Below, one piece after another: positions 49,740 to 52,617 of a stretch of DNA of 52,617 nucleotides (positions are counted from its first letter, which is position 1; the number at the start of each line of letters is the position of its first letter). The translations under genes were made by a program, and so were the position numbers. The DNA comes from an uncultured Prevotellaceae bacterium (GTDB lineage Bacteria > Bacteroidota > Bacteroidia > Bacteroidales > Bacteroidaceae). The notes below the pieces were generated by a model. That model saw only the letters and a program-made list of their open reading frames with translations, ran no database searches and was not told where the DNA came from. The DNA is taken from assembly GCA_902783165.1 (NCBI GenBank), contig CACZPU010000130.1, forward strand, positions 1 to 52,617. The letters are read 5' to 3'.

Positions 49740-51104
49740 ATGGAAGATTATCGCGAAAGAGGAAATTTCGGTACCAAATTGGGCGTGATTCTTGCCACTG
49801 CAGGCGGTGCTGTTGGATTGGGCAATGTGTGGCGCTTTCCTTATGTGACCGGTCAGAATGGTGGTGCAGCCTTTATTATTATATATATAATATGTATTAT
49901 GGCGATGGGTGTTCCCGTTATGCTCTGCGAGTTCATCATCGGCAGGCATGCCCAGTCGAATACCGCACGTGCTTTCACAAAATTGTCCAATGGCACGCTG
50001 TGGCGCTTGGTGGGATATATGGGTGTGTTAACCGCAGCCTTGATCATTGGCTACTATGGCGTGGTTTCTGGTTGGACATTACAATATGTGTTTGCATCAG
50101 TCATGGGTCATATGCATGGAACACCAGATGATTTCCGCCAGTATTTTTCAGACTTCTCTACGCATCCCATCAAGCCAATCGTATGGATGATGTTGCTTGT
50201 GGGCATAACTCATTTGGTGATTGTGCGTGGCATACAAGACGGTATTGAGCGTGCCTCCAAGGTGATGATGCCTGTGCTGTTTGTGCTATTGCTCATACTT
50301 GTGGTATGTTCGTTAATGCTTCCTGATGCATGGAAAGGCGTGGAGTTTCTGTTCCGGCCTGATTTTAGTAAAGTGACAGGCAAAACATTTCTCGAAGCCC
50401 TTGGTCAGGCTTTCTATTCTCTGAGCATTGCCATGGGTTGCTTGTGCACTTATGCCAGTTATTTTAAGCGTGAAACAAACTTGGTTAATTCCGCATTTCA
50501 AATAGCCAGCATCGATACGCTCGTAGCAATCCTTTCGGGCCTGATAGTGTTTCCTGCCGCGTTGTCTGTAGGTGTACAGCCGGATAGTGGTCCTTCTTTG
50601 ATATTCATAACATTGCCCAATGTGTTCCAGCATGCTTTTGGAAGCTTACCTTTGGTGGAGTATGTTGTTTCCATTGCATTCTATCTGCTGCTTGCCATAG
50701 CTTCACTAACGTCGATAATCTCTCTTCATGAGGTGAGTACATCGTTCTTGTCGGAGGAATTGCGACTGGGTAGGCGTGAGGCGGCGGCCTTTGTCTCGAT
50801 AATGTGTGTCGTTGTTGGCGCTGTATGCTCGCTATCGTTGGGCAATTGGGATTGGGCACAATTGTTTGGTATGCCTTTGTTCGCCTTTCTCGACTGGTTT
50901 ACAGCAAACCTTTGTCTTCCTTTGGGTGGGTTCTTTACTTGCCTGTTTGTAGGCTGGTATGTGGACCGTAAGATTGTTCATGATGAAATTACCGATTGGG
51001 GGACACAAAACTATACTATTCTAAAGGTATTTCTGGTAGTGGTGAAATATATATGTCCACTGTTCATTCTTTTTATTTTCCTGCATCAGATAGGCTGGGT
51101 TTAA
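49740..51104 (+). CDS. Neurotransmitter:sodium symporter family transporter, first copy
   Basis: 454 aa, 11-12 membrane helices of the LeuT fold. The first helix has the family hallmark LATAGGAVGLGNVWRFPYV, with the unwound substrate/sodium region, followed by TGQNGGAAFIIIYIIC and VPVMLCEFIIGRHAQS. Members import amino acids or amines with sodium. A polar C-terminus ends FLHQIGWV. Only 4 bp separate it from a paralogue, so both are one operon. Confidence 0.94.
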   Translation: MEDYRERGNFGTKLGVILATAGGAVGLGNVWRFPYVTGQNGGAAFIIIYIICIMAMGVPVMLCEFIIGRHAQSNTARAFTKLSNGTLWRLVGYMGVLTAALIIGYYGVVSGWTLQYVFASVMGHMHGTPDDFRQYFSDFSTHPIKPIVWMMLLVGITHLVIVRGIQDGIERASKVMMPVLFVLLLILVVCSLMLPDAWKGVEFLFRPDFSKVTGKTFLEALGQAFYSLSIAMGCLCTYASYFKRETNLVNSAFQIASIDTLVAILSGLIVFPAALSVGVQPDSGPSLIFITLPNVFQHAFGSLPLVEYVVSIAFYLLLAIASLTSIISLHEVSTSFLSEELRLGRREAAAFVSIMCVVVGAVCSLSLGNWDWAQLFGMPLFAFLDWFTANLCLPLGGFFTCLFVGWYVDRKIVHDEITDWGTQNYTILKVFLVVVKYICPLFILFIFLHQIGWV

Positions 51105-51108
51105 TTAT

Positions 51109-52452
51109 ATGGAGCATCGAGGAATATTTTCATCGAGGATAGGAATCATTCTGGCAACTGCCGGTTCGGCAGTGGGTCTTGGCAATATTTGGCGTTTTCC
51201 TTATGAGGCTGGTCAGAATGGTGGTGCGGCATTTATCTTGATTTATTTGTGTTGCATCGTCTTGTTGGGTGTACCAGCAATGCTTTGTGAATTCATTTTA
51301 GGGCGTAGGGCAAAGGCAAATGCATCGCGTGCTTATGGTGGATGGCCTTGGAAAATGGTGGGATACATAGGCGTGCTTACGGGTTTTCTCATTATGGGGT
51401 TCTATAGTGTGGTGGCTGGTTGGACGGTACAATATGTCTATGCCTCATTGGCTGGCTGTCTGAGTGGTGATGCAGAACATATCAAGCAATTTTTTGTTTC
51501 ATTCACCAGCCATCCATTCAAACCGGTGCTATGGACAATTGCTTTTATCATCATCACTCATTTTGTGGTGGTGCGTGGAGTTCAGCGTGGAATAGAGCGT
51601 ACTTCGAAAATCATGATGCCGGTATTGTTTGTCCTGTTGCTTATCATCGTTGTATGTTCGTTGATGCTTCCTGGTTCTTGGGCGGGAGTGGAGTTCTTGT
51701 TGAAGCCTGATTTCTCTAAGGTTAGCAGTTCAACATTTCTGGATGCTATGGGACAAACTTTTTTCTCGCTCAGTACAGGTATGGCATGTTTGGTGACTTA
51801 TGCTTCCTATTTTGACAATCAGGTGAATTTGTCGCGCTCGGCTTTTCATATAGCAGGAATAGATACACTTATTGCAATTCTCGCAGGGTTGATGATATTC
51901 CCTGCAGCCTTTTCGGTAGGTATTAATCCAGACAGTGGCCCTTCTTTGATTTTTATAACACTCCCAAATGTTTTCCAACAAGCATTTTCTGGTGTTCCTG
52001 TTTTGGGATATTTCATGGAAGTCCTATTCTATTTATTATTATTGTTGGCGGCTTTGACAAGTATTATCTCCATGCACGAAACCCCTACTGCCTTTGTGTC
52101 AGAAGAATTTCATCTTGACAGAAAAGTCGCTGCGCGTTGGGTTACAGGGTGTGCCATGGTGGTAGGAACTTTATGTTCGCTTTCTTTGAATGCTGTCCCA
52201 CAGCTCCGTCTGTTTGGTATGCAATTGTTTGATTTTTTTGATTATTTGACTGCAAACATTTTGCTTGTGGCGGGAGGTTTCTTCACTGCCATTTATGTGG
52301 GATGGATTCTTCCGAAAAAGATAGTATACGATGAAATAACAAATGGTGGTGCCTTGCATGGAAAACTGCTACAGATGTTTCTCTTTTCCGTCCGCTATAT
52401 CTGCCCGATTGGTATCCTTGGCATTTTCTTGCACCAATTACATTTGATATAA
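51109..52452 (+). CDS. Neurotransmitter:sodium symporter family transporter, second copy
   Basis: 447 aa with the same plan as the preceding gene: LATAGSAVGLGNIWRFPYEA in helix 1 and VPAMLCEFILGRRAKA. Long stretches are near-identical in the pair (for example MMPVLFVLLLI and PDSGPSLIFITLPNVFQ), so this is a tandem duplication that has diverged, probably in substrate preference or affinity. Confidence 0.94.
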   Translation: MEHRGIFSSRIGIILATAGSAVGLGNIWRFPYEAGQNGGAAFILIYLCCIVLLGVPAMLCEFILGRRAKANASRAYGGWPWKMVGYIGVLTGFLIMGFYSVVAGWTVQYVYASLAGCLSGDAEHIKQFFVSFTSHPFKPVLWTIAFIIITHFVVVRGVQRGIERTSKIMMPVLFVLLLIIVVCSLMLPGSWAGVEFLLKPDFSKVSSSTFLDAMGQTFFSLSTGMACLVTYASYFDNQVNLSRSAFHIAGIDTLIAILAGLMIFPAAFSVGINPDSGPSLIFITLPNVFQQAFSGVPVLGYFMEVLFYLLLLLAALTSIISMHETPTAFVSEEFHLDRKVAARWVTGCAMVVGTLCSLSLNAVPQLRLFGMQLFDFFDYLTANILLVAGGFFTAIYVGWILPKKIVYDEITNGGALHGKLLQMFLFSVRYICPIGILGIFLHQLHLI

Positions 52453-52485
52453 CATTATTCTATAATTGCATGAGCAGGTCCTTCT

Positions 52486-52617
52486 ATGAGAATAAATGAA
52501 TTTTTCTATCTCCAGAAATCTGACCGTCAGGTATTGATAGTCTTATTGGTTGTTATCATTGCTGCCGTTGCGATATTCTTCTTTGTTGGAGGAAAGAATG
52601 TTCAGACGGTGGCTGTC
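52486..52617 (+). CDS. Partial membrane-anchored protein, runs off the window
   Basis: The first 44 codons only. MRINEFFYLQKSDRQ is followed by a membrane helix (VLIVLLVVIIAAVAIFFFVGG). In Prevotella this opening resembles that of helix-hairpin-helix (ComEA-like) DNA-binding proteins, which is a weak guess from memory. A near-consensus -7 box, TATAATTG, is at 52461-52468. Confidence 0.6.
   Translation, partial: MRINEFFYLQKSDRQVLIVLLVVIIAAVAIFFFVGGKNVQTVAV

Overview
The window is chromosomal DNA from a member of the Bacteroidales, most likely Prevotella or a close relative. Evidence: nearly every transcription unit is preceded by the Bacteroidetes sigma-ABfr promoter (TTTG, 19-20 bp, TAnnTTTG) rather than -35/-10 boxes; the gene orders acpP-fabF-rnc, dut-TPR-DUF4292-envC and rpsT/tRNA-Glu/recO are typical of Bacteroidales; Bacteroidetes-only families are present (DUF4254, DUF4292, FimB/Mfa2, GH95 with an AraC regulator, SDDD-type lipoproteins). 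No phage, transposase, CRISPR array or plasmid gene was seen.

Layout. 1-5.4 kb: a 57-aa KPxxL-type small peptide, the acpP-fabF-rnc operon (minus), DUF4254 and a family 9 glycosyltransferase, rubredoxin. 5.4-11.8 kb: an orphan FimB/Mfa2 lipoprotein, gpmI, and a GH95 alpha-L-fucosidase with its coupled AraC regulator. 11.9-16.2 kb: gyrB, a 946-bp gene-poor gap with hairpins and a 43-codon frame, rpsT, tRNA-Glu, recO. 16.2-21.6 kb: a minus-strand operon of a membrane-anchored CobN-type chelatase, a polytopic membrane protein, a MotA/TolQ/ExbB protein and DUF2149, in the order of hmuSTUV of Porphyromonas. 22-24.7 kb: an SPFH / ribbon-helix-helix / small membrane protein operon and an aldose epimerase. 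25-36.1 kb: three TonB-dependent receptors, two exported CbiK-type chelatases, a propeller-like DUF4374-type protein and a small companion; the distal unit is headed by a cobalamin riboswitch. 36.3-52.6 kb: tatA-tatC, dut-TPR-DUF4292-envC, an M20 hydrolase, an MFS exporter, an acyl-CoA ligase, prfB, a 47-aa membrane protein, CYTH, VanZ, two tandem NSS-type sodium symporters and the start of a further gene.

How the genes may work together. The central 20 kb looks like an extracytoplasmic tetrapyrrole/metal handling system. The CobN-type protein has an N-terminal and a C-terminal membrane anchor that place its 1,200-residue chelatase body in the periplasm by the positive-inside rule. No CobS/CobT-type AAA+ partner is encoded nearby; instead the operon carries an ExbB-like protein and DUF2149, whose single membrane helix carries an ExbD/TolR-like Asp. 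One CbiK-type chelatase has a cleavable signal peptide (periplasm) and the other is a lipoprotein with an acidic surface-export signal. With three TonB receptors, one with a heme-receptor FRAP-type motif, and a B12 riboswitch, this suggests capture of heme or corrinoids, metal insertion or removal outside the cytoplasm, and proton-motive rather than ATP energy. That mechanism is inference; the topology and gene order are visible.
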